The notes: generated by a model from the sequence alone, not told the origin. DNA of 64,000 nucleotides from Pseudomonadota bacterium (GCA_025356815.1 JANXQL010000156.1:1-64000), one strand, 5' to 3'. Shown: positions 28,869 through 37,824, counted from the stretch's first letter. Numbers and translations are program-made.

Positions 28869-29254
28869 GGCCTCTCCCCGCGCAGTGTCGCGGCATCGCG
28901 GGCGAGCTCGCGGGCGGTCGCGGCAAAGAACCGCGGCCGCTCTGCCAGCAGCCGACGCACGCCGAACCATGCGAACAGCGCGATCAGCGCGAAGCTGGCG
29001 GTGACGCCCCCCGCAGCCAGCAGCCGGTGCTCGTCCCAGAACACGATGACGATCGTGAAGGCCAGCAGCAGGACCGTCAGCGCAGCGAAGAACATCGCGC
29101 CGATCGACCACAGCAGCACGGCACTGATGTATTCGAGCTGCTCCTCGAGCTCGACCGAGACCAGTTGCAGCCGCGTCTGGGCGAGCGCGACGAGTGTTGC
29201 CGCCACGCGCCGCAGCGATGCGATTAGGCCGACCTCAGCCTGTTCGTCGGCCAT
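28865..29254 (-). CDS. Phage holin-like membrane protein, YqjE family
   Basis: A 129-residue protein with two adjacent transmembrane helices (ISAVLLWSIGAMFFAALTVLLLAF and LLAAGGVTASFALIALFAWFGV), a basic N-terminal helix and an amphipathic tail. This layout is that of the Phage_holin_3_6 (PF07332)/YqjE family, which despite the name is chromosomal and not part of a prophage. It lies between the yqjD-like and yqjK-like genes, 2 bases from the former and overlapping the latter. Confidence 0.82.
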   Translation of the reverse strand: MADEQAEVGLIASLRRVAATLVALAQTRLQLVSVELEEQLEYISAVLLWSIGAMFFAALTVLLLAFTIVIVFWDEHRLLAAGGVTASFALIALFAWFGVRRLLAERPRFFAATARELARDAATLRGERP

Positions 29255-29256
29255 CG

Positions 29257-29559
29257 TCAGCGCCGTCCCAGCAGCACGCCGATCACCACGCCCGCGGCGG
29301 CGGCAAGGCCGACCGACTGCCAGGGGTTCTCGCGCACGTAGCGGCTCGCGTCCTTGGCAACAGCCTTGGCTTGTGCGCCGAACTCCTGCTCGAGTTCCTC
29401 GAGCCGCGCCCGGGCCTGCTCCATGCCGGCAGCCGCCCGTTCGCGCACGGCGTGCGCGCGCTCGTCGGTCGAATGGACGGTCGCGCTCAGCAGCGCCTCG
29501 GCTTCGGTCACCACGGCGTGCAGGTCATCGATCAGCTGGCGGGTGCTTGTATCGCTCAT
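29257..29559 (-). CDS. ElaB/YqjD/DUF883 family membrane-anchored protein
   Basis: A 100-residue protein with a long N-terminal helical region rich in Glu/Ala/Arg (ERAAAGMEQARARLEELEQE) and a C-terminal transmembrane tail (WQSVGLAAAAGVVIGVLLGRR). The motif YVRENPWQSVGLAAA is the DUF883 signature. Homologues tether ribosomes to the inner membrane under stress. It is the first gene of a three-gene minus-strand operon. Confidence 0.9.
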   Translation of the reverse strand: MSDTSTRQLIDDLHAVVTEAEALLSATVHSTDERAHAVRERAAAGMEQARARLEELEQEFGAQAKAVAKDASRYVRENPWQSVGLAAAAGVVIGVLLGRR

Positions 29560-29642
29560 GACGCGGCTCCAGAGTCCGGGGACTGGACCCCGATGCTACC
29601 CCCGCGGGTGCTGCGGCCGCATCCGAACATGCCACGGCCGTC

Positions 29643-30818
29643 CTAGCGCCCCGGCTGGCGTTCCAGCCACTCGCGCAGCAGCACGGCCGCCCGTACCGCC
29701 TCGTCGGCCGACACCGCGAACGACAGGCGGATCGCACCATGGCCGCCGACCGGGTCGAAGTCGACTCCGGGCGCGGCGGCGACGCCGGTGTCCTCCAGTA
29801 GACGCTCGCAGAACGCCAGGCTGTCGTCGGTCAGGTGGGCGACGTTCAGGTACAGGTAGAACGCGCCGTCGGGTGCCACCAGGTCGTCAATGCCTGCCGC
29901 GGCCAGCTGCGTGAGCAGCAGCGCCCGGTTGGCCCGGTACACCTCGACGGTCGCCGCTAGCTCCGCCGGATCGTCGAAGGCTGCCAGCGCCGCGTGTTGC
30001 GCGAGCGCGGACGGCGTCAGGAAGCAGTTGATCACGTAGGCCGACAGGCGCGGCGCGAGCGTCGCCGGCGCCACCATCCAGCCGAGCCGCCAGCCAGGCA
30101 TGCGGAACAGCTTGGAGAAGCTGTTGATGACGACCACGTCGTCATCGACTTCCAGCGCCGACACGGCCCGTTCGCCAAAGCTGATGCCATGGTAGATCTC
30201 GTCGGAGATCAACCTGACGCCGCGCTCGCGGCAGCGCTGCGCGAGTGCCTCGAGCGTGGCGGCATCGAGCATCGCGCCGGTCGGGTTGGCCGGGCTTGCC
30301 ACCAGCAGGCCGTGCAGCGGATCGGGCACCGCGTCGAGATGCGCCACGGTTAGCCGGTAGCCGGAGGCCGCATCGAGATCGATCTCGACCGTCTCGCGCC
30401 CGAGCGCCCGCAGCGCGTTGCGATAGGCCGGGTAGCCGGGTCGGCCCACCGCGATCCGGTCGCCCGGGTGGAACAACGCGGCGAACGCGGCCACGAGGCC
30501 CGCGCTGGCCCCTGCGGTCAGCTGGATGCGCGCCGGGTCGATGTCCAGACCGTAGCTGTCGCGATAGTGGCGGCCGATCCGTTCGATCAGCGCGCGCGAT
30601 TCGAAGTAGCTGTTGGGGTCGTCGGCGAGTGCGCGGGCCGCGGCCGCGCGCACGCCGGGCGGCGTACCCGCCGTCGGCGCGCCGAAGTGCATCGGGATCA
30701 CCGCGCGGCCGGCCTGGCGCAGCTCGGTCGCCCGACGCGCGATGCGACTGGTATAGAACGGCGGCACGTCGACGCCGCGGACGGCGGCGAGGGGACGGCG
30801 GGTGGCAGGAGGGCTCAT
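29643..30818 (-). CDS. Pyridoxal phosphate-dependent aminotransferase, class I/II
   Basis: A 391-residue fold type I aminotransferase. TAGASAGLVAAF, PANPTGAML (PLP-binding Asn), LISDEIYHGI (Asp and Tyr) and SFSKLFRMPGWRLGW (Schiff-base Lys) appear in the correct order, and the carboxylate-binding Arg is in GHGAIRLSF. The substrate is not evident; the sequence resembles aspartate/aromatic-type enzymes of the general class. It stands alone, divergent from the GNAT gene by 114 bases. Confidence 0.88.
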   Translation of the reverse strand: MSPPATRRPLAAVRGVDVPPFYTSRIARRATELRQAGRAVIPMHFGAPTAGTPPGVRAAAARALADDPNSYFESRALIERIGRHYRDSYGLDIDPARIQLTAGASAGLVAAFAALFHPGDRIAVGRPGYPAYRNALRALGRETVEIDLDAASGYRLTVAHLDAVPDPLHGLLVASPANPTGAMLDAATLEALAQRCRERGVRLISDEIYHGISFGERAVSALEVDDDVVVINSFSKLFRMPGWRLGWMVAPATLAPRLSAYVINCFLTPSALAQHAALAAFDDPAELAATVEVYRANRALLLTQLAAAGIDDLVAPDGAFYLYLNVAHLTDDSLAFCERLLEDTGVAAAPGVDFDPVGGHGAIRLSFAVSADEAVRAAVLLREWLERQPGR

Positions 30819-30932
30819 GACAGGCTCGCGCAGACCGGGGCTCCGATGCTACGGCGCCACTGGCTGCGTGGAAAGCATGCGCCGTGCTATTAACGGTACT
30901 TCGGCCAGACCCGGACCCCGGGCGGAGCGTGC

Positions 30933-31415
30933 ATGGACCTGAACGATCCCGACTTTGACCTTCAGGCGGTGCTTGCCCTCAACCGCGGCAGCGAGGCGCA
31001 CACCTCGAGGCTGGACCGCGCCTCGTTGCAGGCGCTGCTGCAGCAGGCCTGGCACGTCGGCCTGAAGGATGCCGGCCGCAGTGCGCTGCTGATCGCACTC
31101 GAGCAGGGCGCCGACTACCACAGTCCGAACTTCCACTGGTTCCGAGATCGCTACCCGCGCTTCGTCTACGTCGACCGGATCATCGTCGCTGCCGCCGCAC
31201 GCGGCCAGGGGCTGGCGCGCTCGCTGTACGAGGAACTGTTCGGCGTGGCGCGGCGCGCAGGTCACGCGCTGGTCTGCTGCGAGGTGAACCTCGCGCCGCC
31301 GAACCCGGGCTCCCAGCGCTTCCACGAGGCGCTGGGCTTTGCCGAGGTCGGGCGCGGCGCGCCGTACGGCGACAAGAAGCTCGTGCAGTACCTGGTCCGT
31401 CCGCTCGGCGACTGA
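30933..31415 (+). CDS. GNAT family N-acetyltransferase
   Basis: A 160-residue acetyltransferase fold. VYVDRIIVAAAARGQGLARSLYEEL is beta strand 4 and motif A for acetyl-CoA (RGQGLA), and a C-terminal strand FHEALGFAEVGRG matches motif B. Residues 1-50 are an N-terminal helix pair. The substrate is unknown. The gene is followed by a strong hairpin separating it from the convergent dehydrogenase gene. Confidence 0.82.
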   Translation: MDLNDPDFDLQAVLALNRGSEAHTSRLDRASLQALLQQAWHVGLKDAGRSALLIALEQGADYHSPNFHWFRDRYPRFVYVDRIIVAAAARGQGLARSLYEELFGVARRAGHALVCCEVNLAPPNPGSQRFHEALGFAEVGRGAPYGDKKLVQYLVRPLGD

Positions 31416-31427
31416 GCGCGTGTCCGT

Positions 31428-31458
31428 GCGTGTGACGGGGGCGTTCCCCGTCACGCGC
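31428..31458. terminator. Terminator hairpin between convergent GNAT and aldehyde dehydrogenase genes
   Basis: GTGACGGGG, loop GCGTT, CCCCGTCAC forms a perfect 9-bp stem, extendable by flanking GCG/CGC with one mismatch. It lies 13 bases after the GNAT stop and 9 bases from the convergent gene's stop, so it could end transcription in both directions. There is no T-tract. Confidence 0.65.
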
Positions 31459-31466
31459 ACCGGGCG

Positions 31467-32969
31467 TCACTCGATGTCGAACTTGACGCCCTGCGCGAGC
31501 GGCAGCGTCGCGGAGTAGTTCACCGTCTGGGTCTGCCGGCGCATGTACGCCTTCCAGGAGTCGGAGCCGGCCTCGCGGCCGCCGCCGGTCTCCTTTTCAC
31601 CGCCGAACGCACCGCCGATCTCGGCACCACTGGGTCCGATGTTGATGTTGGCGATGCCGCAGTCGCTGCCCTCGGCCGACAGGAACAGCTCGGCCTCCGA
31701 CAGGTCCTGCGTGATCAGCGACGACGACAGCCCCTGTGTTACTGCATTGTTGGCGGCGATGGCCTCGTCGATCGAGGCATAGCGGAATACGTATAGGATC
31801 GGCGCGAAGGTCTCCTTCAGCGACGCCTCGATGGGAGAAGCGAGCTCGACCAGCGCCGGGCGCACGTAGTAGCCGCCGCTCATGCCTTCGACGTTGATGC
31901 GCTCGCCGTGATGGACGATGCCACCCGCGGCCTTCGCGGATGCGAGCGCCGCCTGCATCGCCTCGAACGCCGCGCGGTCGATCAGCGGGCCGACCAGGGT
32001 GTCGGCGCCCTGCGGGCTGCCGACCCGCAGGCTGGCGTACGCGCGCTTGAGGCGCGCGAGGATCGCCGCGTAGCGCGACTCATGCACGTACAGGCGGCGC
32101 AGCGTCGTGCAGCGCTGCCCGGCGGTGCCGGCCGCGGCGAAGGTGATTGCGCGCACCGCGAGGTCCTCGCGCGCCGACGGCGTGATGATCATCGCGTTGT
32201 TGCCGCCGAGCTCCAGCAGCGTGCGGCCGAAGCGACCGGCGACCTTGACGCCGACATCGCGGCCCATGCGGGTACTGCCGGTCGCGGAGATCAGCGGCAC
32301 GCGTGTGTCTTCGGCCAGCCATTCGCCGACCGGGCGATCGCCGTGCAGCAGCGCGGACAGCCCCGCAGGGGCGTCGGTGAAGTCGCGGATCACGGACTCG
32401 AGCACGCGGTGCAGCGCGAGCGCGGTCAGCGGTGTCTTCTCGGATGGCTTCCACAACAGCGCGTTGCCGCACACCAGCGCCAGCGCCGCGTTCCAGCACC
32501 ACACCGCCATCGGAAAGTTGAACGCGGTGATGATGCCCACCGTGCCCAGCGGCTGCCAGCGCTCCAGCATGTGGTGGTGCTTGCGCTCGGAGGCGATCGT
32601 CAGCCCGTACAGCTGTCGCGACAGGCCGACCGCGAAGTCACAGATGTCGATGACCTCCTGCACTTCGCCCGCCGCCTCGCTGCCGATCTTGCCGACCTCG
32701 AGCGTGATCAGCTCGGCCAGCGCCGGCTTGTGGCGGCGCACCGCCTCGCCGAACAGGCGCACCAGCTCGCCACGGCGCGGCGCGGGCACGGCGCGCCAGC
32801 TGCGAAACGCCTCGGCCGAGCGGGCCACCGCCGCGTCGTAGTCGGCGCGCGAGACGCGTGCGACGCGGCCGAGGAGGCGCCCGTCAATCGGCGAGCGGCT
32901 CTCCAGCTCGCCGACGGTCAGTGCCGACAGCTCGAAGCCAACCGCTGCGAGGCTCGCAAGCCTGCTCAC
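31467..32969 (-). CDS. amaB: Aldehyde dehydrogenase, ALDH7/alpha-aminoadipate semialdehyde type
   Basis: A 500-residue NAD(P)-dependent aldehyde dehydrogenase. Cofactor and catalytic motifs are visible: TAFNFPMAVWCWNAALAL, LWKPSEKTPLTAL, SATGSTRMGRDV, LELGGNNAMI (general base Glu) and GQRCTTLRRL (nucleophile Cys). The ending GGEKETGGGREAGSDSWK and MRRQTQTVNYS are typical of ALDH7A1/piperideine-6-carboxylate dehydrogenases. The neighbouring saccharopine dehydrogenase-like gene fits lysine degradation to alpha-aminoadipate. The GTG start overlaps the upstream stop (GTGA); longer frames in the track run antisense-like into the neighbour. The gene symbol is tentative. Confidence 0.85.
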   Translation of the reverse strand: MSRLASLAAVGFELSALTVGELESRSPIDGRLLGRVARVSRADYDAAVARSAEAFRSWRAVPAPRRGELVRLFGEAVRRHKPALAELITLEVGKIGSEAAGEVQEVIDICDFAVGLSRQLYGLTIASERKHHHMLERWQPLGTVGIITAFNFPMAVWCWNAALALVCGNALLWKPSEKTPLTALALHRVLESVIRDFTDAPAGLSALLHGDRPVGEWLAEDTRVPLISATGSTRMGRDVGVKVAGRFGRTLLELGGNNAMIITPSAREDLAVRAITFAAAGTAGQRCTTLRRLYVHESRYAAILARLKRAYASLRVGSPQGADTLVGPLIDRAAFEAMQAALASAKAAGGIVHHGERINVEGMSGGYYVRPALVELASPIEASLKETFAPILYVFRYASIDEAIAANNAVTQGLSSSLITQDLSEAELFLSAEGSDCGIANINIGPSGAEIGGAFGGEKETGGGREAGSDSWKAYMRRQTQTVNYSATLPLAQGVKFDIE

Positions 32970-34087
32970 GACGCGGCCCGCAGCAGCGCGGCCTCGGCGG
33001 CCGTGGAGCCGGCGTCGGCATAGGCACGGCCGAATCGGTTGGCGAGGAACTCGTCGAGGCGGATGTCCTCCTGACGCACGAAGCCCCGCTGCGGCAGGCG
33101 GCCGGCGACCAGCAGGTCCAGCACGGCGCAGACCGCCGAGGCGGTGGTGGTCTGAATCGCAGTCCACTCGCGGCCGGCGAGCATCTGCGGGTAGACGCTA
33201 TGCGCGTACGACTCCTGCCAGGTACGGCCGTTGCGCTGGCCGGTCGCCGTCACGAAGATCACGACCACGTCCTGGCGCGTGCCGGGAATGGCGTACTCGA
33301 GCACCTCGGCGAGTACCGCGGGACGCTCGCCCAGGCGCAGGTCCTGCAGCAGCAGCTTCATCGCATCGCGATGGCCCGGGTAGCGGATCGTGCGGTAGTT
33401 GAGGCTGCGCACCTTGCCGTCGAGCGTCTCGCACAGCGTGCCCAGGCCGCCGGAGGTGTTGAACGCCTCGTACTGCACGCCGTCGAGCGCGAAGTGCTCG
33501 AGTTCCTCCAGCGGCGGCACGTTCGCGAGCCTGCCGGCGACGATCGCCTCGCATGGCTGGCAGTACTCGTTGATGACGCCGGCGGTGCTCCAGGTCAGGT
33601 TGTAGCCGAGCGCGTTCGACGGGAACTGCGGCAGGGCGCCGACGCGCAGGCGCAGCGTGTCGAGCTTCTCGAAGCGGCGCGCCAGGTCCATGCCGACGAT
33701 CGAGATGAAGCCCGGCGCGAGGCCGCACTGCGGGATCAGCGCGTGCGTCGCTGTCTTGGCCAGCTCCTTGACGGTCTGGGTGGTTTTCACGTCCTCGGTC
33801 AGGTCGAGGTAGTGGATGCGGGCCTCGTGCGCGGCTTCGGCGATCGCGGCGGTGACCGAGTAGGGGGCGGCGCTGACGACGGCGAAGCGGCCCCGCATCG
33901 CGGCGACCAGCGCGTCGTGGTCGGTGACCGAAACCTTGAGCGTGTCGAGGCCCTTGCGGACGGCGATGGCGCCAAGCGCAGTCTCGGACTGGTCGGCGAC
34001 CGTGACGCTGTAGTCGGAGGTGCTGACCAGCAGCTCTGCGATCATCGAGCCGATGTGGCCGGCGCCGGCTACCAGGATGTTCTTCAT
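32966..34087 (-). CDS. Saccharopine dehydrogenase-like oxidoreductase
   Basis: A 373-residue NAD(P)-binding protein. ILVAGAGHIGSMIAELL opens a Rossmann fold, SAAPYSVTAAIAEAA and YLDLTEDV are core motifs of the saccharopine dehydrogenase family, and PQCGLAPGFISIVG follows. It would catalyse a lysine-branch reaction yielding aminoadipate semialdehyde, which the downstream ALDH would oxidise; the two genes are coupled by a 4-base overlap. The start MKNILVAGAG is at the canonical Rossmann strand. The divergent Lrp-type regulator gene suggests amino acid control. Confidence 0.85.
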   Translation of the reverse strand: MKNILVAGAGHIGSMIAELLVSTSDYSVTVADQSETALGAIAVRKGLDTLKVSVTDHDALVAAMRGRFAVVSAAPYSVTAAIAEAAHEARIHYLDLTEDVKTTQTVKELAKTATHALIPQCGLAPGFISIVGMDLARRFEKLDTLRLRVGALPQFPSNALGYNLTWSTAGVINEYCQPCEAIVAGRLANVPPLEELEHFALDGVQYEAFNTSGGLGTLCETLDGKVRSLNYRTIRYPGHRDAMKLLLQDLRLGERPAVLAEVLEYAIPGTRQDVVVIFVTATGQRNGRTWQESYAHSVYPQMLAGREWTAIQTTTASAVCAVLDLLVAGRLPQRGFVRQEDIRLDEFLANRFGRAYADAGSTAAEAALLRAAS

Positions 34088-34130
34088 GGGCGATGCCCCT
34101 CTGCAAAAAAGTTGCCCAGTGTGGGGCCCC

Positions 34131-34191
34131 GGATCGTTGATTTGAAGGAGTAAACTAACGACAATGACGGGCTGAATCGTTAATTCAACGA
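34131..34191. promoter_or_regulatory. Candidate Lrp/AsnC operator region between divergent genes
   Basis: Between the saccharopine dehydrogenase-like gene and the divergent Lrp-type gene, TCGTT is repeated with AACGA in two inverted pairs: TCGTT-N18-AACGA (34134-34161) and TCGTT-AATTC-AACGA (34177-34191). The stretch is AT-rich relative to its surroundings. Lrp/AsnC dimers bind such symmetric sites and commonly regulate themselves and the divergent target, so this is the likely control region. No binding data are available. Confidence 0.5.
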
Positions 34192-34205
34192 CGAGAATTT
34201 CCAAA

Positions 34206-34637
34206 ATGACGCCAGAGGACGCCGATGCGCCGCTGCTGAGCCTGCTGCGTGAGAACGCCCGGATGTCGACCGCCGCGCTCGCCCGCCGCCTCGGCGTCGC
34301 CCGCTCGACGGTGCAGAGCCGGCTGGAACGTCTGGAGCGCACCGGCGCGATCCGCGGCTACACCGTGGAACTGGGGCCGGCGCTGCGCGCCCGCCAGGTC
34401 CAGGCACACGCGATGATCGCGGTCGACCCGCCGCAGCAGGCCGCCGTCGAGCGCAAGCTGCGCTCGATGGCGGCGGTCACCACGCTGTTGACCGTCAGCG
34501 GGCAGTACGACCTGATCGCGATGCTGGCGGCGGAGTCGACCGAGGCGCTGGACACTGCGCTCGACGAGCTGCGCGCCTGCGCCGGCGTGAAGTCGACCAC
34601 CACCTCGATCGTGCTGTCGCGCCGCTTCGAGCGCTGA
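34206..34637 (+). CDS. Lrp/AsnC family transcriptional regulator
   Basis: A 143-residue regulator with an N-terminal winged helix-turn-helix (LLSLLRENARMSTAALARRL, GVARSTVQSRLERLE) and a C-terminal RAM/AsnC effector domain (VTTLLTVSGQYDLIAML). These proteins form octamers and respond to amino acids. Divergence from the lysine-type catabolic pair suggests it senses lysine or a derivative; that assignment is inferred. The ctlX-like gene begins convergently 8 bases downstream. Confidence 0.9.
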   Translation: MTPEDADAPLLSLLRENARMSTAALARRLGVARSTVQSRLERLERTGAIRGYTVELGPALRARQVQAHAMIAVDPPQQAAVERKLRSMAAVTTLLTVSGQYDLIAMLAAESTEALDTALDELRACAGVKSTTTSIVLSRRFER

Positions 34638-34645
34638 CGGCGCAC

Positions 34646-35608
34646 TCAGCGCTGCGGCAGGAAGATCTCGGCGAGCATGCAGCGGATGCCGCCGCCGCCG
34701 ACGTGCTCGATCGTCTCGACGGCGCACAGCACGGGCCGGGCATGCTGCTCGAGCAGCACCCGCTGCGCGCGCGTCAGGCTCGCCCACGCACGCCGCGACA
34801 GCGCGACCAGCGGGCCCTGCGCGCCGCCGTCCAGGAACAGCAGGTTGCCGGCAAACTCGCCAACCTGCTCGGCGCTGATGTCCAGCAGCTGCTTTTCGCT
34901 CTGGTCCAGCGCGTCGAACACGCCTCGCAGGCCCGCGCCCGGCGCGATCATGGCGCTTGCGAGCACCGCGATCGACGGGCCGACGCTCATCAGCACGTTG
35001 GTGTGATAGATCTCGCGACCGGCCTGGTCGTGGGCGTTGAACAGCACCGGCGTGTAGCCGAGCGCCGTGCACACGGCCACCACCGCCTCGTCATGGGTGC
35101 GCGCCGAGCGCGACGCATAGGCGAGGCGCGCCTCGCGGTCGAGCACCAGGCTGCCGGTGCCCTCGACGAACTGGCCGCGCTGCTCGAGGCCGCTGAAATC
35201 CAGCGTCTGGGCGACCTGCCAGTGGTGCTCGGCGGCGAGCGAGGCGAGCATGACGGGCCTGCGCTCGCGCCGGCGGTTCGGGACCGCCATGGGGTAGAGC
35301 ACGACGCGGCCGTCGGCGTGGGTCGAGAACCAGTTGTTTGGGAACAGCGCATCGGGCGTCTGCGCGGCCGCCTCCGCGGCCGCGACCACCACCTCGACGC
35401 CGGCGGCCGCGAGCACCTCGACGGCGGCGTCGAACTCGGCCTGCGCGGCGGCCAGCATCGCCGCCCCCGGGGCGTTGACCACGTGCTGAAAGGGGTTGGT
35501 CGCAAGCGTTTCGGGATTGGCGCAGAACGTCGCCGGGCGCACCATCAGCACGGTCCGGGCGCACTGCGCCTCGCCTTGCCGGCGGGACCGGTCGGCGCTC
35601 GCGTTCAT
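34646..35608 (-). CDS. ctlX: Citrulline/arginine deiminase-fold hydrolase (CtlX-like)
   Basis: A 320-residue member of the amidinotransferase/deiminase superfamily. RPATFCANPETLATNPFQ, PNNWFSTHADGRVVLYPM (Asp/His region), YHTNVLMSVGPS (active-site His) and GGGIRCMLAEIFLP (nucleophile Cys near the C-terminus) match the CtlX group, which hydrolyses citrulline to ornithine. It converges with the Lrp gene. Without a search it cannot be separated confidently from related amidinotransferases. Confidence 0.8.
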   Translation of the reverse strand: MNASADRSRRQGEAQCARTVLMVRPATFCANPETLATNPFQHVVNAPGAAMLAAAQAEFDAAVEVLAAAGVEVVVAAAEAAAQTPDALFPNNWFSTHADGRVVLYPMAVPNRRRERRPVMLASLAAEHHWQVAQTLDFSGLEQRGQFVEGTGSLVLDREARLAYASRSARTHDEAVVAVCTALGYTPVLFNAHDQAGREIYHTNVLMSVGPSIAVLASAMIAPGAGLRGVFDALDQSEKQLLDISAEQVGEFAGNLLFLDGGAQGPLVALSRRAWASLTRAQRVLLEQHARPVLCAVETIEHVGGGGIRCMLAEIFLPQR

Positions 35609-35789
35609 GCAAACCTCTTTCGACTGATCAAGGACATAGTGTGTCTCCGAACCGTGGCTGCCGGGGGCGGGCGGCGTCGTTCATCATAGCCAAAGCGCCA
35701 GGGTCGTCGCAGCGGGCGGCCGTGGGTGCACGGTTATGACAGTTGCGTTACCGTCTGTCACGGGCCGGATGCCTGCCGGGAGACAGCGA

Positions 35790-37367
35790 ATGGCGAATTC
35801 GATGCACGCGCCGCGCCTAGCCGCCTCCGGCGTTGCGCTGGCACTGCTCGCAGCCTGCGGCGGCGGCGGCGGCGGCGGTGGCAGCAGCAGCGGCCCGACC
35901 ATGACCGGCCCGCCGACCAATCCCATCTGGACCCTCGGCCACTACGAAACACCGGCGACCTTCGCCGGCCGTTGCGCCGCGCCGCGCAGCGGCAACGATC
36001 CGGTCAGCGGCAGTCCCTACGGTGACGTCGCCGGCTCCATCGTGTGGGAGAACCACTGGATCCGCGCCTGGAGCCACGCGTACTACCTGTGGTACGCGGA
36101 ACTGCCGGACCTCGACCCCGCCGCCTACGCGACGACCGCCGCCTATTTCAAGCTCATGAAGACGCCCGCGGTCACGGTGGCCGGCACGCCCAAGGATCAC
36201 TTCCACTTCACCTATGCGACCTCCGCCTGGGAAGCGTTCGCGACCTCCGGCGTACAACTGGGCTATGGCGTCACGTTCGCGTTCATCGCGGTGAAGCCGC
36301 CACGCAAGCTCGTGGTGGCCTACACCGAGGCCAGTTCGCCGGCTGCGAATGCGGGGCTGCTGCGCGGCGACTCGGTGCTGCAGATCGATGGCGTCGACCT
36401 GGTCAATGCCAACGACCAGACCAGCATCGACCGGCTGAACGCGGCGCTGAGCCCGAGCCGGAGCGGCGAGTCGCACACGTTCACGGTCGTGGACCTCGCC
36501 GGCGCCAACCAGCACGTAGTCACCCTCGCCGCGGCGAATGTCACGACCACGCCCGTGCAGAACGTTCGCACGCTGCCGGTGCCGAACGGCGTGGTCGGCT
36601 ACCTGACGTTCAACGACCACATCCAGACCGCCGAGGCGCTGCTGCGCGGCGCCATCAACACGCTCGCGGCCGGCCAGGTCACGGACCTCGTGCTCGACAT
36701 GCGCTACAACGGCGGCGGTCTGCTGAGCATCGCAAGCGAGGTCGGCTACATGGTCGCAGGCCAGGCCCGGACCAACGGCCGCACGTTCGAGCTGATCCAG
36801 TTCAACGACAAGTACCCGACCACCGATCCGATCACCGGCAGCGCGATCACGCCCACGCCGTTCTACTCCAGCGTCAACGGCTCAGCGCTGCCATCGCTGA
36901 ACCTCGGCCGGGTGTTCGTGATCACCGGCAGCGACACCTGCTCCGCCAGCGAGTCCGTCATCAACGGGCTGCGCGGCATCGGCGTGACGGTGGTGCAGAT
37001 CGGCTCGCAGAGCTGCGGCAAGCCCTACGGGTTCTATCCCGAGGACAACTGCGGCACGACCTACTTCTCGATCCAGTTCCGCGGCGTCAACGCGCTCGGC
37101 TTTGGCGACTACCCCGACGGCTTCGTGCCGCAGAACGCGACCCTGCAGAACGGTGGCGTGCCGCTGCCCGGCTGCTCGGTGGCCGACGATTTCGGTCACG
37201 CGCTCGGCGACCCTGCCGAGGCGCGCCTCGCCGCGGCGCTGGAGTACGTGCACAGCAGCGCCTGCCCAAGCCCCAGCGGCCTCGGCGCGCCGCCGGCGCT
37301 TGCGATGGTGACGCACGTCGTGAAGCCGCAGTGGCTGATGAACCGCATCCTGCGTCGGCCGCACTAG
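35790..37367 (+). CDS. S41 family peptidase, lipoprotein, with PDZ domain
   Basis: A 525-residue C-terminal processing protease-like protein. The lipobox-like sequence ALALLAACGG near residue 25 suggests a membrane-anchored lipoprotein in the periplasm, followed by a Gly/Ser-rich linker encoded by repeated GGC codons. A PDZ segment (SSPAANAGLLRGDSVLQIDG) precedes the S41 core: VLDMRYNGGGLL, TCSASESVINGL (likely catalytic Ser) and GSQSCGKPYGF (likely catalytic Lys region). I chose the ATG preceded by GGGAGA rather than the ORF-track ATG 18 codons earlier. Substrate unknown. Confidence 0.85.
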   Translation: MANSMHAPRLAASGVALALLAACGGGGGGGGSSSGPTMTGPPTNPIWTLGHYETPATFAGRCAAPRSGNDPVSGSPYGDVAGSIVWENHWIRAWSHAYYLWYAELPDLDPAAYATTAAYFKLMKTPAVTVAGTPKDHFHFTYATSAWEAFATSGVQLGYGVTFAFIAVKPPRKLVVAYTEASSPAANAGLLRGDSVLQIDGVDLVNANDQTSIDRLNAALSPSRSGESHTFTVVDLAGANQHVVTLAAANVTTTPVQNVRTLPVPNGVVGYLTFNDHIQTAEALLRGAINTLAAGQVTDLVLDMRYNGGGLLSIASEVGYMVAGQARTNGRTFELIQFNDKYPTTDPITGSAITPTPFYSSVNGSALPSLNLGRVFVITGSDTCSASESVINGLRGIGVTVVQIGSQSCGKPYGFYPEDNCGTTYFSIQFRGVNALGFGDYPDGFVPQNATLQNGGVPLPGCSVADDFGHALGDPAEARLAAALEYVHSSACPSPSGLGAPPALAMVTHVVKPQWLMNRILRRPH

Positions 37368-37398
37368 CGTACCGCCACTGCAGTTGGAGACAGAGCGA

Positions 37399-37824
37399 AT
37401 GACCTACGATCCGGACAACATCTTCGCGCGCATCGTGCGCGGCGAAATCCCCTGCGTGCGCGTCTACGAGGACGCGGACACCCTCGCGTTCATGGACCTG
37501 ATGCCGCAGAGCGAGGGTCACGCGCTGGTCATTCCGAAAGTCGCCGGCGCAAACCTGCTGGACACGCCGCCGGAATCGGTGGCAGCGGCGATTCGAACCA
37601 CGCAGCGGGTCGCGCGCGCGGTGCAGGGCGCGTTCGCGCCGCCGGGTCTGATCATCACGCAGTTCAATGGCCCGGTCGCCGGCCAGACGGTATTCCACCT
37701 GCACTTCCATGTGATTCCGGTGTACGGCGCCGGCGGGCTGCGGCTGCATGCGCGCGAGATGGCCGCCGCCGACGTGCTCGAGGCCAATGCAGCGAGGATC
37801 CGCGCCGCGCTCGCAGGCGGATGA
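37399..37824 (+). CDS. HIT family nucleotide-binding protein
   Basis: A 141-residue histidine triad protein with the signature HLHFHVIP (HxHxH) near residue 100 and the early conserved Asn/Asp region IFARIVRGEIPC. Family members are nucleotide phosphoramidases or dinucleotide hydrolases. The start was moved five codons downstream of the track's TTG to the ATG after GAGCGA. It follows the S41 gene by 31 bases. Confidence 0.9.
   Translation: MTYDPDNIFARIVRGEIPCVRVYEDADTLAFMDLMPQSEGHALVIPKVAGANLLDTPPESVAAAIRTTQRVARAVQGAFAPPGLIITQFNGPVAGQTVFHLHFHVIPVYGAGGLRLHAREMAAADVLEANAARIRAALAGG

Noticed and set aside
28865-29254. Phage holin-like gene as evidence of a prophage
   Set aside because: The family is a chromosomal YqjE-type protein in a conserved yqjD-yqjE-yqjK set; no other phage gene is present.
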